Source: Candidatus Roseilinea sp. NK_OTU-006 (GTDB taxonomy: Bacteria > Chloroflexota > Anaerolineae > J036 > Brachytrichaceae). Taken from it: a stretch of DNA of 64,000 bases. Below, piece by piece: positions 9,076 through 17,261 of the stretch (position 1 is its first letter; each line of letters opens with the position of its first letter). The stretch spans positions 22,748 to 86,747 of the forward strand of contig NZ_JAAFGM010000012.1 of NCBI RefSeq assembly GCF_012931985.1, in the 5' to 3' direction. The translations under genes and the position numbers were made by a program. The notes under the pieces are model-generated. The model worked only from the letters and a program-made list of their open reading frames with translations. It did not search any database and was not told where the DNA came from.

Positions 9076-11001
9076 CTACGGCGAATTGCCTGCGACGATG
9101 ATGTAGTGGCGGCGCACCGGAAAGAATTGCTGATCGCGGTGGGGGGTCTCGGCCTCGTTCGGCGCGATGAGCGCGTTGCAAGAGCGATCGTTGGCCTGCA
9201 CGCTGGTCATGGCGACACGAATGTCCACGACCACGGTTTTTGTGTCAAGCCTAGGAATGACGCGCGCGTGGATGTAGTGTTGCTGGCCCGGTTCCCAGTT
9301 CAGGAAGTACGACTCTGCGACGGGGTAGGTGATGGGCGTCTGCGATGGCCCGCAGGTGAGGTAGGACACCATCTGGTTGCAGCGGTTCTTAGGAGTGATC
9401 ACGCGGGCGTAGGAGTCGGTGCTGAAGATGCAGTTGTCCGGCTCGACGTTGACGATGTTGTTGTCCACGTTGAGCAGTTCGATGGCCTCGGCTTCCTGGA
9501 AGGAGATCGTGATCGAGCCGGCATCGGCTGCCGTGCCGCCGGCGTTGCTGCCCCAGACGATCACATCGAACGGTTGTCCGGGCCGGATGGTGCCTGGGAT
9601 GGCAACGCCGTCAATGCGCGGCTGCGGCAGGTTGCCTGCGCCTTTGCTCGGCGCGAGCACGATGACGACCGTCGGCGATGGCGTGGGTGTCGGGCTGGGC
9701 GTCGGCGTCGCGGTCGGCGTGCGTGTGGGTGTCGGCCGGGGCGTTTGTGTCGGCGTCGCCGTTGGCGTGGGCGTCGCTGTGGGTGAAGGTGTGGGCGTCG
9801 GCGTTCGCGTTGGCGATGGCGTGAGCGTGGGCGGCGGCGTTGGTGTCACGGTTACCTCGCCGGCGGTGGGCGGGATGACGACCGGCGCCTCGATGGGCGT
9901 AGGGGTAGCCCTGGGCGTATTCGTGGGCCGCGGCGTCGGGGTGAGGGTCGGCGTGGGTGAGGCCGTCGGCGTAGGTGTGTCGGTGGGTCTCGGCGTGTGC
10001 GTCGGCGCGGGGGATGCAGCAGCCGTGAGCTCATTGGCACTCGCGCTGCCGGCCAGCACCGATGCGCCGGGCAGCGTGATGCCGAATGCGCTGCTGAGCA
10101 TCAGCCCAATCCCGGCGCACAGCAGCAGGCTGAGCGCGATCGCGGTGAAGCTCAGACCAATCCGCGCGCGTTGGCTGAGCGAGGCCAGCCCTTTGCGATG
10201 TAGCGCTTTGCGAAATTCCTCAACGGTTTGAAAGCGTTTGCTGATCTCGACCTGAGTCGCTTTAGCGATAGCATCGGCGACGGCTGGGCTGACCGCTTTT
10301 AAGTCGCCATGCACGCGGTCGGCGCGCGGTAGCACAAACGGTGTCAAGCTCGGGTCGTAGCCGGTCAGCGCATGCAGCAAGGTGGCGCCCAGCGAATAAA
10401 TGTCGCTGTAGGGGCCGGTTTGCCCTTTGCCGTGTTGCTCCGGCGGCGCGTAACCCGCTGTGCCGAACGGTTCGGTGTCCGACGTTTTGCCTTGTTTGAA
10501 CGTGCGGGCGATGCCGAAGTCAATCAGCTTGATTCGGTCGCCGGTGGTGAAGATGATGTTGCTGGGCGTGAGGTCGCGGTAGATCACCGGCGGCGATTGC
10601 GTGTGCAGGTAGGTGAGCACGTCGCACAGTTGGTCGGCCAAATCCAGCACCTGCTCTTCCGGCAAGCCATACCACTGGCCCACCATGCGCTCGGCCAGCG
10701 TTTCGCCCTGGATGTACTCGGTGACGAGGATAGGCTTGTCGTCCTCGGTGACGAAATAGTCTATGACTTGAACGATGCCGGGATGGCTGAGCTGCGACAG
10801 CATGCGGGCTGTCGTCTCGAATTGGCGCCGGGCAGCTTCGGCGTCGGAGGACATGCCGATGCCGAGCTTGAATACCTTGACCACGACTTGCCGGTTGAAC
10901 GTGCGCTTGTCGGCTGCTAGGTAGATCGTTGATTGCCCGCCGTCGGCCATCCAGCGGAGGATCTCGTAACGATCGTTGAGAATCGTTCCCGGGTTTAGCA
11001 T
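9076..11001 (-). CDS. Membrane Ser/Thr protein kinase with Pro/Thr stalk and extracellular domain
   Basis: Hanks-type kinase of 641 residues. The kinase domain is at about 10-265 with a degenerate Gly loop (MADGGQSTIY), VAIK-type lysine in VVVKVFK, catalytic loop YRDLTPSN (His to Tyr and Lys to Thr compared with HRDLKPxN), LIDFGIAR and an APPE motif. One membrane span follows near 285-310, then about 150 residues of TPTP repeats and an extracellular beta-rich domain of about 150 residues. The start is set at ATG 11001 because MLNPGTILNDRYEIL aligns with the N-terminus of the paralogue upstream (MLITGQLINGRYRII). A longer version from TTG 11025 would add a CDNC motif. The sensed ligand is unknown. 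Confidence 0.9.
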   Translation of the reverse strand: MLNPGTILNDRYEILRWMADGGQSTIYLAADKRTFNRQVVVKVFKLGIGMSSDAEAARRQFETTARMLSQLSHPGIVQVIDYFVTEDDKPILVTEYIQGETLAERMVGQWYGLPEEQVLDLADQLCDVLTYLHTQSPPVIYRDLTPSNIIFTTGDRIKLIDFGIARTFKQGKTSDTEPFGTAGYAPPEQHGKGQTGPYSDIYSLGATLLHALTGYDPSLTPFVLPRADRVHGDLKAVSPAVADAIAKATQVEISKRFQTVEEFRKALHRKGLASLSQRARIGLSFTAIALSLLLCAGIGLMLSSAFGITLPGASVLAGSASANELTAAASPAPTHTPRPTDTPTPTASPTPTLTPTPRPTNTPRATPTPIEAPVVIPPTAGEVTVTPTPPPTLTPSPTRTPTPTPSPTATPTPTATPTQTPRPTPTRTPTATPTPSPTPTPSPTVVIVLAPSKGAGNLPQPRIDGVAIPGTIRPGQPFDVIVWGSNAGGTAADAGSITISFQEAEAIELLNVDNNIVNVEPDNCIFSTDSYARVITPKNRCNQMVSYLTCGPSQTPITYPVAESYFLNWEPGQQHYIHARVIPRLDTKTVVVDIRVAMTSVQANDRSCNALIAPNEAETPHRDQQFFPVRRHYIIVAGNSP

Positions 11002-11166
11002 CTCCGTTGGGCAATTGTCGCACAACGAATCAGCTCGGTGCTGCGTGGCTGAGGCGAGTTTGCGCTCGCTGCCGGAGAGCAGCCTGTGCGCTCGGGCGAT
11101 GGGACCGGATATCGCCGCGAACTGGGCCGGTGGCGCGGGTTTCTGGGGTTGCGAGGGCTCCGGTCA

Positions 11167-12456
11167 TCAAGTGGTAGCTGTCGGCGCGGGCTTGGGCGTC
11201 GGCGTATCTACAAAGATGGGTCGGCGAGTTGGCGTGACTGTGCTCGCTCCGGTTGTAGTCGTCGTCGTGGCTGTCGCGGTCAGCTCCGGCGCCGGTGAAG
11301 GCGTCCAGGTGGGCGTCGGCGCTTCGGCTGGCGTTGCGGTAGGTGAAGATGATGACGTTGGCGTGGGCGACGGTGTAGGCGTTGGCGGCAGCGTGCGAGT
11401 TGGCGCGACGGTCGCCGTGGCGGTTTCGGTTAAGCTGAGCGCTGCCGGGGCCGGTGCGCTGCCAGGCAGCACGATAGCGGTCGCATTGTCCTCCGTTGGG
11501 CCGCCGGGCAATGTGCCGAGCGCGCTCGCCAGCATCAGGCCGATGCCGCCGCATAGCACGAAGACCACGACGGCGAGCCCGGCGATTGCGCCGACGTGTG
11601 CGCCGCGAATGGGCGACCGAACGATGGTGATGTTGGGTGAGCGGCGGCGGGCGCGCCGGATGTCGCGTCGAAATTCTTCGACCGACTGGTAACGCTCGGT
11701 AATATCTAGGCGCGTCGCTTTTTCGATTGCGTCTGCCAGCGCCGAGCTTACTTCCTTCAGATCAGGATGGACGAGGTCGGCGCGCGGCAGCATGAACGGC
11801 GTCAGGCTGGGATCGTAGCCGGTCACTGCGTAGAGCAGCGTGGCGCCGAGCGAGTAGATGTCGCTGTAGGGGCCGGTTTGCAGGTTGCCGTACTGCTCGG
11901 GCGCGGCGTAGCCTGTCGTCCCGAGCGGTTCGGTGTCCGATGTTTTGCCCACCTTGACCGTGCGGGCGATGCCGAAGTCAATGAGCTTGATCCGGCCGCT
12001 TGATGAGATGATGATGTTGCCTGGCGTCAAGTCGCGATAGATGACCGGCGGCGTTTGGCTGTGTAGGTAGCTCAGCACATCGCACAACTGCTCGGCGATG
12101 TCCAGGACTTGCTCTTCCGGCAGGCCGAACGCTTCCAGTTGCATGCGGTGTTGCAGCGTCTCGCCTTCGGCGTATTCGGTGATCAACAGCGGTGTGTCTC
12201 CGTTCAGCACATACTCGATCACCTGGATGATGCCGGGGTGGTGAAGCTGGGCCAGCATGCGCGCGGATGCCTCGAATTGGCGCATCGCTGCCTCGCGGGA
12301 TGCCGGCGTGCCCATCCCGATTTTGAACTCTTTCACCACCACGCGATGGCCGAACGCTCGCTCGTCGGCGGCAAGGTAGACGATGGACTGTCCGCCCTCA
12401 GCGATCTGCTCGATGATGCGGTAGCGTCCGTTAATGAGTTGGCCGGTAATCAGCAT
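11167..12456 (-). CDS. Membrane Ser/Thr protein kinase, paralogue without extracellular domain
   Basis: A 429-residue Hanks-type kinase closely similar to the downstream kinase. It has IAEGGQSIVY, the VVVKEFK lysine, the same unusual catalytic loop YRDLTPGN, LIDFGIAR and a TAPE-like activation segment (GYAAPEQYG). One membrane span lies near residues 285-310. It then ends within the Thr/Pro-rich stalk (PTPKPAPTATT), so the sensor domain found in its partner is missing. The 165-bp space down to the next kinase contains no convincing gene. The pair probably arose by duplication. It could serve as a co-kinase in a heterodimer, which is inference. Confidence 0.9.
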   Translation of the reverse strand: MLITGQLINGRYRIIEQIAEGGQSIVYLAADERAFGHRVVVKEFKIGMGTPASREAAMRQFEASARMLAQLHHPGIIQVIEYVLNGDTPLLITEYAEGETLQHRMQLEAFGLPEEQVLDIAEQLCDVLSYLHSQTPPVIYRDLTPGNIIISSSGRIKLIDFGIARTVKVGKTSDTEPLGTTGYAAPEQYGNLQTGPYSDIYSLGATLLYAVTGYDPSLTPFMLPRADLVHPDLKEVSSALADAIEKATRLDITERYQSVEEFRRDIRRARRRSPNITIVRSPIRGAHVGAIAGLAVVVFVLCGGIGLMLASALGTLPGGPTEDNATAIVLPGSAPAPAALSLTETATATVAPTRTLPPTPTPSPTPTSSSSPTATPAEAPTPTWTPSPAPELTATATTTTTTGASTVTPTRRPIFVDTPTPKPAPTATT

Positions 12457-12513
12457 GGCGGATGAGTGTGGCCGGTGTGCGACGACTGTCTGTGTGCCTG
12501 CGTCGGGCGCGAG

Positions 12514-13092
12514 TTAGCTTTGCATATCGAAGGTGACGACACAACGGCCGAATTCGATCCGATCCCCCGGACACAACAGGACGGGCTGGCCGGTTTCGAT
12601 GCGTGTGCCGTTGATCTTCGTCCAGTTCGTCGCCGTGATGCTGACGATGATGGGCTGATTGCCGGCCGTCAGCATAATGCGCGCATGTCGTCGTGATACC
12701 GTGCGATCCGGATCGTACGGCGTCAAATCAATGTCGGGATGAATGGCGTTGACAGGGTCCTCGCGGCCGATCAACCAGGCGTTCGCCGGGTTCGGCGGGA
12801 AGTGGATGATTGTGCCGTTGCTGCTGATCAGCCGCAGCGCGGTGCTCACGATCGGCTCGGCCGGCGGCTTGCCGACGAGATGCGCGGGCGCCGTCGGCTG
12901 AGGCGACATCGGGGCTGCTTCGAGCGGCGCGCCGCACTCCCCGCAGAACTTGCTGCCGGCGGGGTTGACGTGGCCGCACCGAGCGCACGTTAAACTGATA
13001 GATGTCAGCACCGGCTGGGATAGGCGCGTCCCGCACCGGTTGCAAAAGTTCGCCCCTTCGGGCTGCTCTGCACCACAATTCGGGCAAATCAT
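12514..13092 (-). CDS. Double zinc-ribbon FHA-domain protein
   Basis: A soluble 192-residue protein. Two zinc ribbons lie at the N-terminus (CPNCG...CNRCG, about 3-22; CARCG...CGECG, about 36-57), then a Pro-rich linker and an FHA domain (about 95-190). The FHA domain is canonical for phosphothreonine binding: WLIGRED, VSRRHARI and NGTRIETG are all present. It is probably a reader of phosphorylation by the two kinases encoded immediately downstream. It starts at ATG 13092 (MICPNCGAEQ). Confidence 0.88.
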   Translation of the reverse strand: MICPNCGAEQPEGANFCNRCGTRLSQPVLTSISLTCARCGHVNPAGSKFCGECGAPLEAAPMSPQPTAPAHLVGKPPAEPIVSTALRLISSNGTIIHFPPNPANAWLIGREDPVNAIHPDIDLTPYDPDRTVSRRHARIMLTAGNQPIIVSITATNWTKINGTRIETGQPVLLCPGDRIEFGRCVVTFDMQS

Positions 13093-13226
13093 CTTGCTTT
13101 CTCCCGAACTTGATAACCCCTTTGCCGTAGATGCAGCGCGCTGGTCTTTGAGCGATCCTCTGGCTGCGTGTCAAAACGATGTCGCAGCGCTGGCTGCACG
13201 GCGGCGAAAATTGGCCGGCAAGGCGC

Positions 13227-15152
13227 TCACGGGTTCAAGCGTTGCGTCCTCCGGCCTTGTTGAAAGATCAGTTTCGTCATGCCCACCTCGATTTCGGCGT
13301 CCTCCGGCAGCGGCGTGCGTGTCTTGATGGGCAGCGGCATGCGATTGACGCGGGTGCCGTTGGCCGTGCCTTCGTCGAGGATGTAGAACTGCTGCGTGAC
13401 GGGGTCGCGCGTGATTTGGAAGTGGCGGCTTGAGACGTACGGATCGCTCATCAGCACGACCTCGCACTGGGAGGGATCGCGGCCGACCCATACGGTATCT
13501 GCCCCCACCGGTAACGAGGTGCCGGCCATCGGGCCGGATACCACCTTGAGTTCGGCGATTGGCTGGCGGTTCAAGCCCAGTCGCTGCGTGACCATGCGGA
13601 TGCCGCTCTGCACGCCCTTCGACATGTTCGCGCGGAGCACGGCGAATTGATCGCTGTAGCGGCGGTTCATGATGATGAGGGCCGCGATCAGGCCGAGCGT
13701 GATGAGCGCTAGGCCGCACAAGCTGGCAGCGAGGGCGGTGTTCTGGCGCAGCCACTGGTCGAACGACGGCGCTTCGGTGGGCACGAACGGTATGGCTGGC
13801 ACGGAGGCCACTTGGAGTACGGTGCGCACCGATGGGCTGTTGCTCGTCGTCCCGAGGTACGAATCTGTGGCGATGGCTTGGAAGGCATAGGGAAGCGTCT
13901 TGGTCACGACGCTGCGGTCTTCCTTGGGGGGTTGCCAGACCAATTCGTAGGGTGGGGCGTCTAACCGTCCGATGGATGTGCCGTTGGCGAAGAACTCGAT
14001 GCTTACGTCGCGCGCTCGGCCGTCGGGGAAATCTACCTGCGCAGTGATCGTGATCGGCGGCGCGGGTTCAGCGGTCTCCTGGAAGAAGGTTTCGCCTTCC
14101 AGTGGGGTGAGCAGCCTCACGGTGGGCGGTCTGAGCGCGGACGCAAAGCGCACCTCGGCTGTGTCGCTGCCGAGTGGGGTGTTCACCGTCAGCCGCGCCG
14201 AGTGCTCGCCGGCCGGCCTGATGCTGGTGAAGCGCAAAATGTACTGCGACCGCTGCGAGTCTATGCGGCTGTACAGGGCGCGCAGTTGCTCCTCGGCCTG
14301 CGCCAGCGGCACGCTCGAATCCAATAGCACGTAGCCGCCGTTGGTCTGTGCTGCCAGCGCGCTCATGTTCGTGAATTCGCGTGGGCCGCGCTGGTTGACC
14401 TGCACGGCGAAGATCGAGACGCCGGCTTCGATGGCCCGCCGCAGGATATCGCCGCGGATGCCTTCGTCGCTGAACTTGTTGTCGGCGCCGTCGGAGAACA
14501 GCAGAATAATCTTGCGACGCTGGTCGAGCGCTTCGCGCGTAGCAGCGTCGGGGTTGCGCGTCAACAGGTTGAGCGCTTGGTTGAGTCCGTCGAACAGCGC
14601 CGACGTGCGCTCTACCGGCAACTGCGGAATCGTTTCCAGCCGCGAAGTGACTGCGCCCAGGTCGTTGGTCGGGGAGACGAGCGCGGCGATCTTGTTGTCG
14701 CCCGTGCCGGTGGTGATCACCAGGCCGACGTAGTCTTTGCCGCCACTGTTTGCCGAGATCGCTTGCATGAATTGCTGTGCGACGCGGCGGACGTTCTCGG
14801 TGTTGACCACGTTGTAGTCGCGCGTGTTGTTGAGGCCGGCCAGGTCGGCCACGATGATTGCGCCGATGCCTGCGTTGTCCGATTCGACGTTGGCGATGGG
14901 AATCGGGCTGTTATCGGCCAGGTTGGTGAGCGTGAAGTTCTGCGCCGTCAACCCGCTCGCAGCGCTGCCGTCCGGCCAAACGACCGAGGCTGTGATCGTG
15001 TAGTCCGGGGCGCGTGTGCTGTCCACCTGCTTGACCTCGAGCGTGGGCCCGCCGGTTTGCGCAGCAGCCGGATAAGGCAGGAGCGCGGTGCCAACGATGA
15101 GCGAAGCCAGCGCGGCGATGACGGAAGCATGTTGCCAGGTCGGTTTGATCAT
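13227..15152 (-). CDS. Secreted-VWA, transmembrane, cytoplasmic-FHA protein
   Basis: A protein of about 641 residues built as a receptor. A signal peptide (VIAALASLIVGTALLPYPA) is followed by an extracellular von Willebrand A domain (about 85-270), an Ig-like domain (about 335-440, ITAQVDFPDG), one membrane span near 470-495 (LCGLALITLGLIAALII) and a cytoplasmic FHA domain (VWVGRDP, VSSRHFQI, NGTRVN). The VWA metal site looks degenerate: DLAGL stands where DxSxS is expected, though the LFSDGADN loop is kept. ATG 15152 is preferred to the ATG at 15179 because AAAGG lies 10 nt upstream and it gives a better signal peptide. Confidence 0.88.
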   Translation of the reverse strand: MIKPTWQHASVIAALASLIVGTALLPYPAAAQTGGPTLEVKQVDSTRAPDYTITASVVWPDGSAASGLTAQNFTLTNLADNSPIPIANVESDNAGIGAIIVADLAGLNNTRDYNVVNTENVRRVAQQFMQAISANSGGKDYVGLVITTGTGDNKIAALVSPTNDLGAVTSRLETIPQLPVERTSALFDGLNQALNLLTRNPDAATREALDQRRKIILLFSDGADNKFSDEGIRGDILRRAIEAGVSIFAVQVNQRGPREFTNMSALAAQTNGGYVLLDSSVPLAQAEEQLRALYSRIDSQRSQYILRFTSIRPAGEHSARLTVNTPLGSDTAEVRFASALRPPTVRLLTPLEGETFFQETAEPAPPITITAQVDFPDGRARDVSIEFFANGTSIGRLDAPPYELVWQPPKEDRSVVTKTLPYAFQAIATDSYLGTTSNSPSVRTVLQVASVPAIPFVPTEAPSFDQWLRQNTALAASLCGLALITLGLIAALIIMNRRYSDQFAVLRANMSKGVQSGIRMVTQRLGLNRQPIAELKVVSGPMAGTSLPVGADTVWVGRDPSQCEVVLMSDPYVSSRHFQITRDPVTQQFYILDEGTANGTRVNRMPLPIKTRTPLPEDAEIEVGMTKLIFQQGRRTQRLNP

Positions 15153-15312
15153 CTCTACGTTGCCTTTGAACATCTGCATCTCAGCTAGATCAGCGCCTCT
15201 TTATCGCGTGAGTGCCGAGACCTCAGAACACTACCAGGGTGGTGCGCGAAAGCCTGACACGAACGTGGCGGTCCGCGCGCCTGACGCCCCTGATTTTAAC
15301 CAGGTGCGTTTC

Positions 15313-16836
15313 TCACAAGAACCTGCCGATCGCCACGGCGATATTATCCTCGCCCCCATTGGCATTGGCCAGATCGACGAGGCGATCACAGGCGATTTGT
15401 GCGTTCGAAGAAAAGGTTAATACATCTCGCATCGCCTCGTCGCGCACCATCTCCCACAGGCCATCGGAGCATACGATCAGCCAATCGCCCGGCTGCAGGG
15501 GCACCGGCTCGTGTGCATCGGATACGCCGGTCTTGGGGTCGCCCAACGACCGGTAGATCAGGCTGCGTTCCGGGTGGGTGTAGCGGTCTTCGTCGCGCAG
15601 TATGCCGGCGTCTACCAGCGACTGGACGAGTGAATGGTCCTTCGAGAGGCGGACGAGTGGACCGTCCTCCTGCGAGCGCCACAGATAGATGCGGCTGTCG
15701 CCGACGTTGCCTAAGTAAGCCTTATCGTCCACCACCAGGGCGAAGGCGAGCGTGGAGCCCATCTGATTCCCGCGGCGACTGCCTTCGGCGACGATCCGGT
15801 CATTGATGTCCTTAACGGTGTGCAGCACCCAGGCGTTGATCTCGGCGGACGAGTGTGTTTTGCCAGAGGCGAAGAATTGCTGCGCCGCTTCCACCAGGGT
15901 GCGGATGGCGATCTCGCTGGCGACTTCGCCGGCTTCCACGCCGCCCATGCCATCGGCGACGGCCAAGAGGATGGGCCTGCGCTGGGGCTTGTCGTCGTCC
16001 GACGGGCCAGGCGTGATCTCGATGGCGCACACGTTATCCTCGTTTTCGGCGCGCACCATGCCGGCGCTCGTCGCGTGGCCGAGCTCGGCTTCTAGGTTGT
16101 CGCCACGAGGAGCGGCGTCGGCTTGGGCGCGCTGTAGCCTGCCCAGCAGCATCGCCGCGCTGATCCGTTCGCGCGGATCGGCTGCCCGACGCATCGCATA
16201 GCGCACGTGCGACTGTGCTTCGACCAACCGGGTGTGCGCGAGCGCCGAGCATAGCGCGCGCACATCGGCGTAGGCCGCTTCCGGTTCGTCCTCCAATAGG
16301 ACGAGCGTGCCCAGGTTCCGCCAGTGCGCGCCGTTAGCATTCACGCCGATGTGCCGTAACACTGTATCGTCATCGGCCAGGCCGAGCGCTACGCCGCACT
16401 GGTGCAGCGCGTTCAGCCCCTCGACCAATTGTTCGAACCATGCCTCCCACTGTCGCTTCGATTGTTGATTGAGCCAGGCGACGCTCATCAGATCCGGCGC
16501 GACGACCTCCGGCACATAGTAGCGCACGACGCGATCGAACCAGCCCATCTCGAACATGGGCAGCAGGCGCGCTACATGGGGTATTGGCTTTTGTTGGAGT
16601 TGTTCGCTCAGCGTGATGGCGCCGGCGAGGTCGAGCGGTGCCAGCCCCTCGTGCAATAACAAGCGCGCCGAGCCATCGGAGACGATGGCCTCGTAGGTGC
16701 GCGATCGGCTGTTCGTGTGTGAGCCTTCGTCGAAGGCGGCGATGATGTAGGACGTGTGGCGCGTCGCGTCGGTCACGTATTCACCGATCGGCAGCGGATC
16801 GGAGGCCGTGGAGAGCGTGGACGTCGAAAGGGTCAT
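15313..16836 (-). CDS. PP2C-family Ser/Thr phosphatase with N-terminal kinase-like domain
   Basis: A 507-residue protein. The C-terminal half (about 255-505) is a PP2C phosphatase with metal-binding motifs intact: RAENEDN, VADGMGGVEAGE, GNVGDSRIY, CSDGLWEM and GGEDNIAVAI. It should dephosphorylate substrates of the neighbouring kinases. The N-terminal 230 residues resemble a degraded kinase fold (YVPEV...LMS hinge-like segment and LVEGLNALHQCGVALG where the helix before HRD would be) but have no HRD or DFG. The frame is open to 17070, but that part overlaps the FHA gene, so ATG 16836 (MTLSTSTL) is used. Confidence 0.88.
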   Translation of the reverse strand: MTLSTSTLSTASDPLPIGEYVTDATRHTSYIIAAFDEGSHTNSRSRTYEAIVSDGSARLLLHEGLAPLDLAGAITLSEQLQQKPIPHVARLLPMFEMGWFDRVVRYYVPEVVAPDLMSVAWLNQQSKRQWEAWFEQLVEGLNALHQCGVALGLADDDTVLRHIGVNANGAHWRNLGTLVLLEDEPEAAYADVRALCSALAHTRLVEAQSHVRYAMRRAADPRERISAAMLLGRLQRAQADAAPRGDNLEAELGHATSAGMVRAENEDNVCAIEITPGPSDDDKPQRRPILLAVADGMGGVEAGEVASEIAIRTLVEAAQQFFASGKTHSSAEINAWVLHTVKDINDRIVAEGSRRGNQMGSTLAFALVVDDKAYLGNVGDSRIYLWRSQEDGPLVRLSKDHSLVQSLVDAGILRDEDRYTHPERSLIYRSLGDPKTGVSDAHEPVPLQPGDWLIVCSDGLWEMVRDEAMRDVLTFSSNAQIACDRLVDLANANGGEDNIAVAIGRFL

Positions 16837-16853
16837 CAGGGATGCACCACCCG

Positions 16854-17261
16854 TCAATTTTGCAACATGAATTGAAAGACGACTTGTTGCGATTTGCCCA
16901 GCGAGATGGTCGCGCCGGAGCGCAGGCGATTGTGGCGTGAGCGCCGGCCATCCACGAACATGTGCTCGCCTGCGAGCAGACGTGCTTCCCACATACCATC
17001 CGGCGCGCGGAAGATCTCGGCATGTTCCTCGGCCAGGTCGGCCACTGACTTGCCGGTGATGCGGTACCACGACGTGCGACCGAGGCGGATCGGCTCGGTC
17101 AGCGGGAAGCGCTTGCCGCCGATCACCAGATAAGCCGAAGGTGTCCTGGGCGCGCGGCGGCGTGAGAACAAGCCGAACAGGCCGGCCAGGCCGCCGATTC
17201 CGAGGAGCGCTGCATCGGCGCAGGTGGCAACAACGTCGTATAGCGGGAAGGGAGCGTTCAT
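16854..17261 (-). CDS. Membrane-anchored FHA-like protein
   Basis: A 135-residue protein. An N-terminal hydrophobic segment (about 8-32, ALLGIGGLAGLFGLF) is followed by RRR and an FHA-like beta sandwich (about 42-133) with IRLGRTSW, EEHAEIF and ISLGKSQQVVF. The usual S-R-x-H pThr-binding segment reads A-E-E-H, and the NG loop is replaced by VDGRRS, so phosphothreonine binding may be weakened or lost. Its start overlaps the stop of the upstream PP2C-like gene by 4 nt (17258-17261), implying translational coupling. Confidence 0.8.
   Translation of the reverse strand: MNAPFPLYDVVATCADAALLGIGGLAGLFGLFSRRRAPRTPSAYLVIGGKRFPLTEPIRLGRTSWYRITGKSVADLAEEHAEIFRAPDGMWEARLLAGEHMFVDGRRSRHNRLRSGATISLGKSQQVVFQFMLQN

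Noticed and set aside
9660..10020. Regular GGCGTxGGCGT pattern resembling tandem DNA repeats or CRISPR
   Set aside because: It is the coding sequence of a Thr/Pro stalk in a kinase; period is 6 nt without spacers.
11002..11025. Upstream TTG start that would add a CDNC motif to the first kinase
   Set aside because: The paralogue aligns from the ATG at 11001, and one CxxC pair alone is not a zinc site. Kept only as a note.
16837..17070. 78-residue N-terminal extension of the PP2C protein
   Set aside because: It overlaps the FHA gene almost entirely and has frame-shadow composition; ATG 16836 gives a sensible start.
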